Assembly: GCF_013416555.1 (NCBI RefSeq)
Contig: NZ_JACCFG010000001.1
Coordinates: 310,001-374,000, forward strand
DNA from: Sphingomonas sp. R-74633
Lineage (GTDB): Bacteria > Pseudomonadota > Alphaproteobacteria > Sphingomonadales > Sphingomonadaceae
Reading direction: 5' to 3'
DNA: 64,000 nucleotides
The notes under the pieces were generated by a model, which had not been told where the DNA came from, ran no database searches, and saw nothing but the letters and a program-made list of their open reading frames with translations. The position numbers and the translations under genes were made by a program. Shown here piece after piece: positions 37,948 to 47,038 of this stretch (its first letter is position 1; the number at the start of each line of letters is the position of its first letter).

Positions 37948-39207
37948 ATGACCACGCTCCGCCGCCTGCTCGCCGCCGCCTTGCTGCTCGTTCCGGGCGT
38001 CGCCGTCGCGCAAAAGGCGCCGGTGCTGCTCGTGCCCGACCGCGTGTTCACCGCGACCGACCGGGTGATGCACCCCGGCTGGAAGGTGCTGGTCGCCGAC
38101 GGCAAGATCGTCGCCGCCGGGCCGGACGTCACTGCGCCCACCGGCGCCGAGACGCTCGCGCTGCCCGGCACCACGCTGATGCCCGGGCTGATCGACCTCC
38201 ACGTCCATCTGTTCCTCCACCCTTATAACGAGACCAGCTGGAACGATCAGGTGATGAAGGAGCCGCTGGCGCTCCGTACCGCCCGCGCCGTCGCGCACGC
38301 GCGCGCGACGTTGATGGCCGGGTTCATTACCGTGCGCGATCTCGGCACCGAAGGGGCAGGGGATGCCGATGCCGGGCTCAAACTGGCGATCCAGCAAGGC
38401 ATTGTGCCGGGACCGCGCCTGCTGATCGCCAGCCGAGCGCTCGTCGCTACCGGAGCCTATGGCCCCAAGGGCTATGCCTATGATGTGCCACAGGGCGCCG
38501 AGGAAGTGAGCGGGGAGGGGATCGTTGCCGCGGTCCGCGGCCAGATCGCGCATGGCGCCGACTGGGTGAAATTCTACGCCGATTACCGCTGGGGTCCGGG
38601 CGAGCCCAGCCGCGCAACCTTCAGCCTCGACGAGCTCAAGGCCGGCGTCGCCGCCGCGCATGATGCCGGGCGCAAGGTCGCGGTCCATGCCAGCACGCCC
38701 GAGGGGATGCGCCGCGCGATCCTGGCGGGCGCCGACACGGTCGAGCACGGCAATGATGCGACCGCCGAGACCTTCGCGCTGATGAAGGCGCACGGCGCCG
38801 CCTTCTGCCCGACGCTCGCCGCCACCGATGCGATCACCCGCTATGGCGGCTGGAACGGCATGGCGCCCGAGCCCGAGGCGATCCGGGCCAAGCGCGCGAG
38901 TTATGCCGCCGCGCTCAAGTCCGACGTGACGATGTGCGTGGGTGGCGACACCGGCGTGTTCGCCCACGGCGCCAATGCCCGCGAGATCGAATTGATGGCC
39001 GGCTGGGGGATGGCGCCGGCCGACGCCTTGTGGACCGCCACGGCGGGCAACGCCGCGATCCTGGGCATGCAGGACCGCATCGGCAGCATCGCGCCGGGCC
39101 GAATCGCCGACCTGGTCGCGGTCGCCGGCGATCCGCTCAAAGATTTGTTCGCGCTCGGAAATGTCCGGTTCGTGATGCAATCGGGCAACATCGTCACCAC
39201 GCCCTGA
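37948..39207 (+). CDS. Exported metal-dependent amidohydrolase
   Basis: 419 residues. Signal peptide MTTLRRLLAAALLLVPGVAVAQ. Amidohydrolase metal motifs: LIDLHVHLF (HxH), TVRDLGT, KFYADYRWG (Lys), KVAVHAST (His), ADTVEHGND (His), and the late Asp in CVGGDTGVFAHG. The pattern is that of imidazolonepropionase/Xaa-Pro dipeptidase-like members of the superfamily. C-terminal GRIADLVAVAGDPLKD closes the composite barrel. Periplasmic; substrate unknown, perhaps peptides. Start ATG 37948. Confidence 0.92.
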   Translation: MTTLRRLLAAALLLVPGVAVAQKAPVLLVPDRVFTATDRVMHPGWKVLVADGKIVAAGPDVTAPTGAETLALPGTTLMPGLIDLHVHLFLHPYNETSWNDQVMKEPLALRTARAVAHARATLMAGFITVRDLGTEGAGDADAGLKLAIQQGIVPGPRLLIASRALVATGAYGPKGYAYDVPQGAEEVSGEGIVAAVRGQIAHGADWVKFYADYRWGPGEPSRATFSLDELKAGVAAAHDAGRKVAVHASTPEGMRRAILAGADTVEHGNDATAETFALMKAHGAAFCPTLAATDAITRYGGWNGMAPEPEAIRAKRASYAAALKSDVTMCVGGDTGVFAHGANAREIELMAGWGMAPADALWTATAGNAAILGMQDRIGSIAPGRIADLVAVAGDPLKDLFALGNVRFVMQSGNIVTTP

Positions 39208-39401
39208 ACCATTTCGGGCGCGTACGGAGGCGCTGTCACAATCGAGTCACGAGAGTGTCTCGGAAACGTCTTCGATTCCGCGCCATCGCGTAACAACCCC
39301 CGCCTAGCGCCACTTTTGCGGCCGACGGGGGATAAGCCGAGTCGATCCCGCACACTGTTTCAGAATTCGTGCAACCCGGCGTCCGCCGGAACGGAGATCC
39401 T

Positions 39402-41048
39402 ATGGCCAGCTTCAAACGCGTCAGCCTCATCATGATGACCGCAACTGCTTGCGCCGCCCTGGCGGCGTGCGATGGCGCGAACGACATTGCCTCGCCGGGC
39501 ACCGGCGGCAACGTCATTATCAACAACCCGCCGGCCCCGACCCCGTCGCCCACGCCGACGCCGACGACCGCGCTGGTCACGCCGGCCACGGGCTGCCCGA
39601 CGATCGCCGATCCCAAGGGCCTGACCGACGCCGGCACGATCACCGGCCCGACCGGCCAGTGGCGCGTCTGCACGCTGCCGTCGATGATCGCCAAGAGCAT
39701 CACGCTGCCGAAGATCGCCGGCCTCGTCTACCAGATGAGCGGCCGCGTCGACGTCGGTTGCGATGGCGGCATCGTCGCTCCGACGACCGCTGCGCCGCGT
39801 GCCAGCACCACCGCGACCTGCACCACCGCCAACGGCATCACGCTGCCCGGCGGCAACCTGACCGCCGACACGAACGTCACCCTGACGATCGAGCCGGGCG
39901 TGATCGTGTTCGGCGGCACCGGTACGTCGTGGCTCGCAGTCAATCGCGGCAACAAGCTGAACGCCGTTGGCACCGCCACCGCGCCCATCATCTTCACCAG
40001 CCGTGACAACATCCTCGGCCTCAACAACGACCAGACCATCGGTCAGTGGGGCGGCGTCGTGCTGATGGGCCGCGCCAAGATCACCGATTGCACCACCGGT
40101 TCGACCGGCGCGGGCACCTGCGAGCGTCAGACCGAAGGCTCGGCCGATCCGGCCGTGTTCGGCGGCACCGACGACACCTACAACGCCGGTAGCGTGAAGT
40201 ACGTCCAGATCCGCTACTCGGGCTATGTGCTCGGCGCGGACAAGGAGCTTCAGTCGCTCACCACCGAAGGCACCGGTTCGGGCACCACGCTCGACTTCTT
40301 CCAGAGCCACAACAGCTCGGACGACGGCGCGGAGTTCTTCGGCGGTACCGTCAACTTCAAGCACTACATCGCTTCGGGCGCCGATGACGACAGCCTCGAC
40401 ATCGACACCGGCCTCCAGGGCGCCTTCCAGTACCTGCTGCTGCTGCAGCGTCCGGGTCAGGGCGACGCGCTGATGGAGATCGACAGCGACGGCTTCGAGA
40501 CCGACGCGCCGCGCCAGAAGACCGACATCGTCAACTTCACGGCGATCCAGCCGAGCGTCAGCAGCAACAACGAAGGCTCGGGCGACAAGGGTTCGACCCT
40601 GGTCCGCGGCAATTCGGACATCCGCTGGGGCAACGGCATCATCGTGTCGCCGAACAACGAGTGCCTGCGCATGAACGGCTCGGGTGCGACCCCGGCCACG
40701 CTGCTCGCCCGCGCAGTGGTGATGCAGTGCAACGCCACCAAGTACCTCGCGACCGGCAGCTTCAGCGTTGCCAACGTCTCGGCGAGCTTCGGTGCGGGCG
40801 CGAACGCCAACAGCGACACGTTCGTCCCGTCGCTGACCAGCCTGTTCATCAATGGCGCGACCGAAGCGGCCGTCGCCGGCTTCGACGTCAAGACCTGGAA
40901 CCCCTTCTTCGACACCACGACCTACATCGGTGCCGTGAAGGACGCGAACGACAACTGGTACAAGGGCTGGACCTGCAACTCGGGCTACGCCGCGTTCGAT
41001 ACGACGACCGCTGCGGGCCGCAACTGCCTGTCGCTGCCGACCAACTAA
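39402..41048 (+). CDS. Secreted lipoprotein with repetitive beta-structure, partner of the TonB receptor
   Basis: 548 residues from ATG 39402. A lipoprotein signal ends TACAALAAC (lipobox LAAC at about residue 23). A proline/threonine linker (PAPTPSPTPTPTTA) then a long Asn/Thr/Gly-rich region with short repeated turns and few lysines, which suggests a parallel beta-helix or similar beta-solenoid exported to the surface. Segments such as LTIEPGVIVFGGTG and FTSRDNILGLNNDQTIGQWG resemble right-handed beta-helix repeats. C-terminal SLPTN follows a NWYKGWTCNSGYAAFDTTT motif with paired cysteines. It directly precedes the TonB-dependent receptor in the same direction. This order fits a surface lipoprotein that captures a substrate for the receptor (inferred). 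Confidence 0.85.
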   Translation: MASFKRVSLIMMTATACAALAACDGANDIASPGTGGNVIINNPPAPTPSPTPTPTTALVTPATGCPTIADPKGLTDAGTITGPTGQWRVCTLPSMIAKSITLPKIAGLVYQMSGRVDVGCDGGIVAPTTAAPRASTTATCTTANGITLPGGNLTADTNVTLTIEPGVIVFGGTGTSWLAVNRGNKLNAVGTATAPIIFTSRDNILGLNNDQTIGQWGGVVLMGRAKITDCTTGSTGAGTCERQTEGSADPAVFGGTDDTYNAGSVKYVQIRYSGYVLGADKELQSLTTEGTGSGTTLDFFQSHNSSDDGAEFFGGTVNFKHYIASGADDDSLDIDTGLQGAFQYLLLLQRPGQGDALMEIDSDGFETDAPRQKTDIVNFTAIQPSVSSNNEGSGDKGSTLVRGNSDIRWGNGIIVSPNNECLRMNGSGATPATLLARAVVMQCNATKYLATGSFSVANVSASFGAGANANSDTFVPSLTSLFINGATEAAVAGFDVKTWNPFFDTTTYIGAVKDANDNWYKGWTCNSGYAAFDTTTAAGRNCLSLPTN

Positions 41049-41065
41049 GGCCAGCTGACGGATTG

Positions 41066-41101
41066 GGGGCGGAGCGCGGCCATGCGGCGGCGCTCCGCCC
41101 C
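41066..41101 (+). terminator. Intercistronic 11-base hairpin between lipoprotein and receptor
   Basis: GGGGCGGAGCG (41066-41076) pairs with CGCTCCGCCCC (41091-41101) around a 14-base loop. No T-run follows. It lies 17 bases after the lipoprotein stop and 28 bases before the receptor start, so it may stabilise the upstream message and set the lipoprotein-to-receptor ratio rather than terminate. Confidence 0.55.
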
Positions 41102-41129
41102 TCTCAGGATTTGAATTTGGGGGTTTCAC

Positions 41130-43793
41130 ATGACGAAGCCGATGGGGCTCGCCCGCCTGTTGCTACTTACCTCCGCGCTCGTCGCGCCGTCGCTCGCCTG
41201 GGCGCAGACGACTTCGCCGGATCCGGCCGGCGCGCAGCCTGGCACCGGCACCACTGCTGAAACCCAGGATCAGGCCGCCGATCCCGCCGTGCAGGAAGAG
41301 CCCGCTCCGGACGTCTCCGTCCCGGGCGAGATCGTCGTCACCGGCCGCCGCACCAATGTCGTCCGCGACATGCCGCAGGTCGTCTCGGTGCTGTCGAGCG
41401 CCGACATCGCGCGCACCGGCGAAGGCGACATCGCAGGCGCGCTCAGCCGCGTCACCGGCCTCAGCGTGGTCGGCAACGGCTATGTCTATGTCCGCGGCCT
41501 CGGCGATCGCTATTCGCTGGCGCTGCTCAACGGCTCGCCGCTGCCCAGCCCCGAACCGCTCAAGCGCGTCGTTCCGCTTGATATCTTCCCGACCAACGTC
41601 GTCTCGTCGTCGCTCGTCCAGAAGAGCTATTCGGCCAATTATCCGGGCGAGTTCGGCGGCGGCGTGATCAACCTCACGACCAATTCTCTGCCCAAGGAAA
41701 GCTTCCTGACGCTGAGCGGCGGCATGGGCGCCAATCTCGTGACGACCGGCCATATCGGCTATGTCTATTCGGGCGGCGGCTATGACTGGAGCGGCTATGA
41801 CGACGGCACGCGCGATCTGCCGCCGGCACTCGGCGCCTTCTTCTCCAGCGGCAACCGGCTGAGCTCGGGCACCGTCAACAGCCAGGCGATCGCCGGGCAG
41901 CTGGTCAACGCCAACAATTCGCTGGTCCAGAAGAACAGCAGCATCGGCCCGAACTGGTCGGCCAATTTCTCGGGCGGCACCACCTATGATGCGGGTGACG
42001 TGCGGCTCGGCCTGATCGCCACCGCCGGCATCAGCAGCAAGTGGACGACCCGCGACTCCACCCAGCAGACCTCGCTCACCAGCGATCTGTCGAGCCTCGA
42101 GAGCAATTTCGAGCGCGTCTCGACCGACAATCGCGTCGTGGTGAACGGCCTGCTCGGCGTCGGCGTCGAGTTCGGCGACAACAAGATCCGCTGGACCAAC
42201 CTCTATGTCCACGACACGCTGAAGCGCGCGCGTCTGAGCCTTGGCCAGCGCCACGGCACCGACACCGACATCATGCAGCAGGACACCGCCTGGTATGAGC
42301 GCCAGCTGGTCGACACGCAGGTTGTCGGCGAGTTCAAGCTCAGCCCCGAGTTCAGCCTCGACGTGCGCGGCAGCTATGCCAACACCAAGCGCGAGGCGCC
42401 GGACGAATTCTCGTTCGAATATGTCCGCACCAACGCTGCTGCCGACCTTTACGGCGCGTACTTCGTCAACCGCCTCAACAACGGCAATGGCGGCGACGCC
42501 ACGGTCAGCTACTCGTCGCTCAACGAGAATCTCTGGTCGGGCGGCGCGGATCTCACCTGGAAGCTCGATCCCAATCTGAGCCTTGCGGTGGGCTATGCCT
42601 ATCTCAACACCCACCGCACCAGTTCGCGCCGTGACTTCCAGTTCAGCGCGTCCACCCCGCTGCCCGGCGGCGTGGCGATGCTGCGGCCGGATCTGCTGCT
42701 CGGCAGCGCGATCATCGACTATTACGACGTCAATCTGATCGAGACGAACGAAGGCAATCCGGCCTTTGCCGCCAGCCTCGACAACCATGCCGCCTATTTC
42801 CGCGAGAATTGGCAGATCACGTCGGAGCTCTCGCTGGATGCGGGCATCCGCTATGAGACCGCCAAGCTGGTCGTTTCGCCGATCCAGGTGTTCAACACCG
42901 TGGGCGCGAGCACCGCGGCGACCAATCTCGACAATGACTATTGGCTGCCCAGCGGCACGCTGACCTGGCAGTTCCAGCCGGGCATGCAGTTCCGCGTGAA
43001 CGCCTCGAAGACGATCGCACGGCCGCAGTTCCGCGAGCTGGTCTACCAGTTCTACTTCGACCCCGACACCAACCGCCAGTATCGCGGCAACCCGTTCCTC
43101 CAGGACAGCCAGCTGCTGAACCTCGAGGCGCGCTACGAATGGTATATCGCGCCGGAGCAGCGCATCACGCTCGCCGGCTTCTACAAGCGCATCGACAATC
43201 CGATCGAGGCCTACATCTCGGGTGACGCCTTCGTCACCAGCTTCGCCAACGCGCCCAAGGCGGATCTCTACGGCGCCGAGTTCGAAGTGAACAAGAAGTG
43301 GCTGATGTTCGGGGAGCGCAGCCTGATCGCGATCGCCAACTACACCTTCACCAAGTCCAAACTGAAGGTGAATGCCGGCGACGGCGTCTCGGTGTTCGGC
43401 TCGTCGTCGAACCTCGCGACCGACTTCTTCAAGGATGGCGCGCCGCTCACCGGCCAGTCGGATCACCTGGTGAACTTCCAGGTCGGTCTGGAGGACAAGG
43501 CCTCGCTCTCGCAGCAGACCTTCATCCTCTCCTACGCCAGCAAGCGCGTCACCAGCCGCGGCCTGGCCAATTCGGGCCAGCCGGACGTGTTCGAATATCC
43601 GGGGTTCAACCTCGATTTCGTGGCGCGCCAGGGCGTGAAGCTTGCCGGTCAGCAGTTCGACCTCAAGTTCGAGGCCCGCAACCTCACGAACCGGAAGTAC
43701 AAGGAAACCCAGTCGAACGGGAAGAACACGGTTATCTACAACCGCTATACCCCCGGCACGACGCTGAACGTCTCGGTCTCGACCACCTTCTGA
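41130..43793 (+). CDS. TonB-dependent outer-membrane receptor
   Basis: 887 residues. Signal peptide ends SLAWAQ. An N-terminal plug domain is present (GEIVVTGRR, VSVLSSADIARTGEGDIAGA, VYVRGLGDRYSLALLNGSPL), then a barrel of about 22 strands, ending at the C-terminal aromatic motif NVSVSTTF. The TonB box is probably GEIVVTG. The plug sequence VRGLGDRYSLALLNG with PSPEP belongs to the group common in sphingomonads and Caulobacter, often used for carbohydrates, peptides or iron chelates. It imports a substrate supplied by the lipoprotein encoded just before. Start ATG 41130. A terminator follows. Confidence 0.94.
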   Translation: MTKPMGLARLLLLTSALVAPSLAWAQTTSPDPAGAQPGTGTTAETQDQAADPAVQEEPAPDVSVPGEIVVTGRRTNVVRDMPQVVSVLSSADIARTGEGDIAGALSRVTGLSVVGNGYVYVRGLGDRYSLALLNGSPLPSPEPLKRVVPLDIFPTNVVSSSLVQKSYSANYPGEFGGGVINLTTNSLPKESFLTLSGGMGANLVTTGHIGYVYSGGGYDWSGYDDGTRDLPPALGAFFSSGNRLSSGTVNSQAIAGQLVNANNSLVQKNSSIGPNWSANFSGGTTYDAGDVRLGLIATAGISSKWTTRDSTQQTSLTSDLSSLESNFERVSTDNRVVVNGLLGVGVEFGDNKIRWTNLYVHDTLKRARLSLGQRHGTDTDIMQQDTAWYERQLVDTQVVGEFKLSPEFSLDVRGSYANTKREAPDEFSFEYVRTNAAADLYGAYFVNRLNNGNGGDATVSYSSLNENLWSGGADLTWKLDPNLSLAVGYAYLNTHRTSSRRDFQFSASTPLPGGVAMLRPDLLLGSAIIDYYDVNLIETNEGNPAFAASLDNHAAYFRENWQITSELSLDAGIRYETAKLVVSPIQVFNTVGASTAATNLDNDYWLPSGTLTWQFQPGMQFRVNASKTIARPQFRELVYQFYFDPDTNRQYRGNPFLQDSQLLNLEARYEWYIAPEQRITLAGFYKRIDNPIEAYISGDAFVTSFANAPKADLYGAEFEVNKKWLMFGERSLIAIANYTFTKSKLKVNAGDGVSVFGSSSNLATDFFKDGAPLTGQSDHLVNFQVGLEDKASLSQQTFILSYASKRVTSRGLANSGQPDVFEYPGFNLDFVARQGVKLAGQQFDLKFEARNLTNRKYKETQSNGKNTVIYNRYTPGTTLNVSVSTTF

Positions 43794-43817
43794 CCGAGGG
43801 CAGGGGCGCAAAGACAG

Positions 43818-43855
43818 GGAGCGGCCTGCACATGCGGCGCCGCTCCTTTTCTTTT
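43818..43855 (+). terminator. Rho-independent terminator after the TonB receptor
   Basis: GGAGCGGC (43818-43825) pairs with GCCGCTCC (43839-43846), followed by TTTTCTTTT. Confidence 0.85.
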
Positions 43856-43881
43856 GGGGCTAGTCTGTTCCGACCCTCGGC

Positions 43882-44553
43882 TCACCAGCCCCAGGGCTTC
43901 TCGCGATACCATTGCGTGACGACGTATTTGAGCCCGGCGCGCACCTTCATCGCGTGGTGGATGGTGCTGGGGTTGGGGGTGCCGTCGGGGCGCAGATTGT
44001 TCCAGGCGAGCACCTTGCCGGTCTCAGGCTGGACGATCTTGTCGATTGCCTTGAACCGCGTCGCCCCACCGGCCTCGACGTCGTTGAGGTAGAGCATCAC
44101 CGTCCAGGTGCGCTGGCCCGCGACGCCGCAATATTTCTGATAGTCCGCGCCCTGCGGCTCGAAATAGTCGGTATGCGCCTTGAACTCCTGGCCCACCTCA
44201 TAGCGCTGGCCCTGCATCGGCTCGCCGTGGCTGGGATCGAGCCCGGTGAAGGCGGTCATCCGCCGCTTCAATTCCATCACCACCGGGTCCTTCGCGCTGA
44301 AGTCGCAGGTCTCGCTGGTGCGGAAGGCATAATCGTCATTGGCGTCGGCGATGGTCGAGGGGCGCCGCTCGGCATCCACCTTGATCCGCAGCAGCTCGCA
44401 CAGCTCGGGCTCCAGGAAGTTCTTGGCGATGAACATCTGGACCTTGGGGTGCGGCACGCGCTGTACGCCGGGCCACGCCATGATGTGATCGACGATGGGT
44501 TCGGACGAAAACCCCGAACCGAGATTGACGAGGGGAGAAGCGGCACTCTGCAT
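43882..44553 (-). CDS. 2-oxoglutarate/Fe(II) dioxygenase, prolyl 4-hydroxylase type
   Basis: 223 residues. The double-stranded beta-helix iron site is visible: His127 and Asp129 in FKAHTDYF, the distal His near 199-200 in STIHHAMKV, and Lys209 in GLKYVVTQW as the 2-oxoglutarate salt-bridge partner. YEVGQEFKAHTD and RTWTVMLYLNDVEAGGAT match prolyl 4-hydroxylases. Its target is unknown. It converges on the TonB receptor gene and is divergent from the GspE-like gene. Hydroxylation of a secreted Pro/Thr-rich protein is one possibility, given the proline-rich linker of the neighbouring lipoprotein, but that is speculation. Confidence 0.9.
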   Translation of the reverse strand: MQSAASPLVNLGSGFSSEPIVDHIMAWPGVQRVPHPKVQMFIAKNFLEPELCELLRIKVDAERRPSTIADANDDYAFRTSETCDFSAKDPVVMELKRRMTAFTGLDPSHGEPMQGQRYEVGQEFKAHTDYFEPQGADYQKYCGVAGQRTWTVMLYLNDVEAGGATRFKAIDKIVQPETGKVLAWNNLRPDGTPNPSTIHHAMKVRAGLKYVVTQWYREKPWGW

Positions 44554-44671
44554 CGCGGCTTTCTGCCAAAAGCCATCGCGCTGCGCCAGTATGACGCAAA
44601 ACCGTCATAAAAACGCAAGCGCCGTGTCACATGACGTGCCTAGCGCGTGACGATCCGCAGAAGGGGATATG

Positions 44672-45769
44672 ATGGACGTGGAAGCTGAAACGCTGGCGCC
44701 CGTGGCGGAAACGCCGCCGCCGCCGCTGCTTTCCGCCTCGCGCGCCGAATCGCCCGTCGATGCGCTGCTTGCCGAGGCCCGCCGCCGCCGCGCCTCGCAC
44801 ATCCATCTCGAGATCAGCCCCGCATCCACCGTAGTGCGGATGCGCATCGCCGGCCAACTCACCGAGCCGCGCCATTATCATGTCGACGCAGCGCTGGCCG
44901 CGGGCTTCCGCGACGCGCCCGGCGCGGCGCTGCTCGTGCGGGAAGACGGCGAGCGGATCGTGCTGCGCCTCGATGGCGGCGAGCGGCGCGAGCGCGCGCT
45001 CGAGGCGATCGGGATGCGCCGTGAACAGGTCGATGCGCTGCTGCCCGCGCTGCGCCGCGGCGGGCTGGTGCTCGTCGCCGGGCAGGCCGGTTCGGGCCGC
45101 AGCACGACCATCGCCACCTTGCTCCGCCATTTCGCCGGATCGCCCCGCCATATCGCGACGATCGGCACGCCATCGGTGGAAGGCGCCACCACTATCGACG
45201 GCGTCGCCGGTGCTGCCGCGATCCGTGCCGCGCTTGAGCAGGATCCGGACGTGATTGCGCTCGATACGCTCGAGGGTCGCGAGGCCGCCGCTGCCGTTGC
45301 AGAAGCTGCGGAGGGCGGCCATCTTGTCTTCGCCGGGATCGATGCGCCCGATGCCGTGTCCGCCATCCGCCGGATGCGTGACTGGCGGGTTGAGCCCTTC
45401 CGCCTCGCCTCCAATGTCGCCGCCGTGCTCGCCCAGCGTCTCGTGCGCCGGCTCTGTCCCGATTGCCGCCGCCCGGTGCAGGCGCAGGGGTCGGTCTCCG
45501 CGCTGCTCGGCTTCGATTCGGGGGCGATCGTGTTCGCGCCCGTCGGCTGCGAAAACTGCGAGGGCACCGGCTTTGCGGGAATGACCGGCGTGTTCGAGGC
45601 GATCATCGCCGATGGCGCGATCCGCCGCCTGATCAACGACGGCGGCGACGAGGCGATCCTGGCGAGCCATGCCTTCCTGCGTGCGCCCAACCTTGGTTCG
45701 GCCGCGCGCGCGCTGGTCCGCGAGGGCTGCACCACGCCCGAGGAGGCCGTAAGAATTTCACGCGGATAA
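44672..45769 (+). CDS. GspE/PilB-like protein with degenerate ATPase motifs
   Basis: 365 residues, shorter than the usual 500-570. The fold is that of a type II secretion or type IV pilus ATPase: N-terminal EARRRRASHIHLE, Walker A region, and the C-terminal zinc-type four cysteines in RLCPDCRRP and VGCENCEGTG. But the active site is eroded. Walker A reads GQAGSGRSTT (Arg for the essential Lys), Walker B is DPDVIALDTLE instead of D-P-D-I-I-M-x-G-E-I-R-D (no catalytic Glu), and the LHTN His box is GIDAP. So it is unlikely to hydrolyse ATP, yet the rest is conserved and codon use is normal. AAGGGG lies 5 bases before ATG 44672 (a second ATG is at 44669). It may be a regulatory pseudo-ATPase of a secretion system encoded elsewhere. 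Confidence 0.85.
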   Translation: MDVEAETLAPVAETPPPPLLSASRAESPVDALLAEARRRRASHIHLEISPASTVVRMRIAGQLTEPRHYHVDAALAAGFRDAPGAALLVREDGERIVLRLDGGERRERALEAIGMRREQVDALLPALRRGGLVLVAGQAGSGRSTTIATLLRHFAGSPRHIATIGTPSVEGATTIDGVAGAAAIRAALEQDPDVIALDTLEGREAAAAVAEAAEGGHLVFAGIDAPDAVSAIRRMRDWRVEPFRLASNVAAVLAQRLVRRLCPDCRRPVQAQGSVSALLGFDSGAIVFAPVGCENCEGTGFAGMTGVFEAIIADGAIRRLINDGGDEAILASHAFLRAPNLGSAARALVREGCTTPEEAVRISRG

Positions 45770-45836
45770 GCGCCAAAATATCTCGGCAATTATCTTGCGC
45801 TCCGCGGCGACCCCCGCTAAGCGCGCCTTCTTCGTG

Positions 45837-45913
45837 GCGGTTGTAGCTCAGTTGGTTAGAGCATCGGTTTGTGGTACCGAGGGTCGCGGGTTCAAGTCCC
45901 GTCATCCGCCCCA
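45837..45913 (+). tRNA. tRNA-His (anticodon GUG)
   Basis: 77 bases with encoded CCA. Anticodon stem TCGGT/ACCGA encloses TTGTGGT, anticodon GTG (His). G45836 just before position 1 and C73 fit the His-specific extra G(-1):C73 pair, so the mature RNA would start at 45836. The acceptor has one U-U mismatch at position 5:68 (T45841 with T45905); other stem pairs are intact. Confidence 0.95.
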
Positions 45914-45976
45914 TTTCTTCCCTTCGTGACCGCGCGCGGCACACAGACGTGCGGCACTCTCCGCAGGATGTAGCGC

Positions 45977-47029
45977 TTGATCACCGACTGGGGCTTCCCC
46001 GATTTCGACGACCATGAGGGCGTCCACCTGTTCAGCGACCGCGAATCGGGGCTGAGCGCCATCATCGCAGTCCACTCCACCAAGCTCGGCCCGGCGGCCG
46101 GCGGCGTGCGCTTCTGGCATTATGCCGATCACCGCGCCGCGATCACCGACGCGCTGCGCCTGTCGCGCGGCATGAGCTACAAGAATGCGATGGCCAATCT
46201 GCCGCTCGGCGGCGGCAAGGGCGTGATCCTGGCGAGCGAGCCGGGCGCGACGGTCACCACTGCGCAGCTCGAAGCGTTCGGCCGCGCCGTCGCCTCGCTC
46301 GACGGCAAGTACGTCACCGCGGAAGACGTCGGCATGTCCGAAGAGCGGATGAAGGTCGTCGCGACCCAGACGAAGCACGTCTCGGGCCTGCCCGTCGCCG
46401 AAGGCGGGGCAGGGGGCGATCCCGGTCCGATCACCGCGCGCGGCGTCTATCTGGGCGTCAAGGCAGCGGCGAAGCGCGGCCTCGGCGCCGATTCGATGGC
46501 CGGCGTGCGCGTCGCGATCCAGGGCGTCGGCTCGGTCGGCGGCGGCGTTGCCCGCCTGTTGGCCAAGGACGGCGCCAAGCTGGTGCTGGCCGACGTCAAT
46601 GCCGAGCGCGCCAAGGCGCTGGCGGCAGAGCTCGGCGGCGAGGCGATCGACGCCTCGGAGATCCTGGGCATCGAGACCGACGTGCTCAGCCCGAACGCGC
46701 TGGGTGCGATCTTCACCGAGCAGAGCATCGCCGCGCTCAAGACCAATGTCATCGCCGGCGGCGCGAACAACCAGCTCGCCACGCGTGCGGACGGCCAGCG
46801 CCTCCATGACCGCGGCATCCTCTACGCGCCCGACTATGTGATCAACGCGGGCGGGATCATCAATGTCGGCCTCGAATATCTCGGGCAGGGCAACATGGCC
46901 GAAGTGATGGCACGCGTGGGGAAGATCCCCGAGCGCCTGATCGAAGTCTGGGACGAAAGCGCCCGCACCGGCGACCCGCAGAGCGAAGTCGCCGACCGCA
47001 TCGCGCAACGGCTGATCGGGCGCGGCTGA
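45977..47029 (+). CDS. Leu/Phe/Val/Glu dehydrogenase family protein
   Basis: 350 residues. Catalytic lysines lie in LPLGGGKGVILASEP and MSYKNAMANLPLG. The NAD-binding fold starts at VAIQGVGSVGGGVARLL. The substrate pocket GPAAGGVRFWHY and C-terminal INVGLEYLG are as in leucine dehydrogenase, which oxidatively deaminates branched-chain amino acids to keto acids; exact substrate not proven. The start is TTG 45977 with AGGA about 9 bases upstream. A pair of inverted repeats follows and then the M28 peptidase. Confidence 0.92.
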   Translation: MITDWGFPDFDDHEGVHLFSDRESGLSAIIAVHSTKLGPAAGGVRFWHYADHRAAITDALRLSRGMSYKNAMANLPLGGGKGVILASEPGATVTTAQLEAFGRAVASLDGKYVTAEDVGMSEERMKVVATQTKHVSGLPVAEGGAGGDPGPITARGVYLGVKAAAKRGLGADSMAGVRVAIQGVGSVGGGVARLLAKDGAKLVLADVNAERAKALAAELGGEAIDASEILGIETDVLSPNALGAIFTEQSIAALKTNVIAGGANNQLATRADGQRLHDRGILYAPDYVINAGGIINVGLEYLGQGNMAEVMARVGKIPERLIEVWDESARTGDPQSEVADRIAQRLIGRG

Positions 47030-47038
47030 TCTCTAAAG

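Noticed and set aside
39234..39240. TGTCACA upstream of the lipoprotein gene as a second ECF41 promoter
   Set aside because: Sixteen bases further the sequence is GTCT, not CGTC.
41163..43811. An 882-codon open frame antisense to the TonB receptor
   Set aside because: Shadow of the receptor coding strand; no ribosome-binding site, no recognisable domain.
44625..44631. TGTCACA upstream of the GspE-like gene as an ECF41 promoter
   Set aside because: The downstream element at the right spacing is TGAC, not CGTC.
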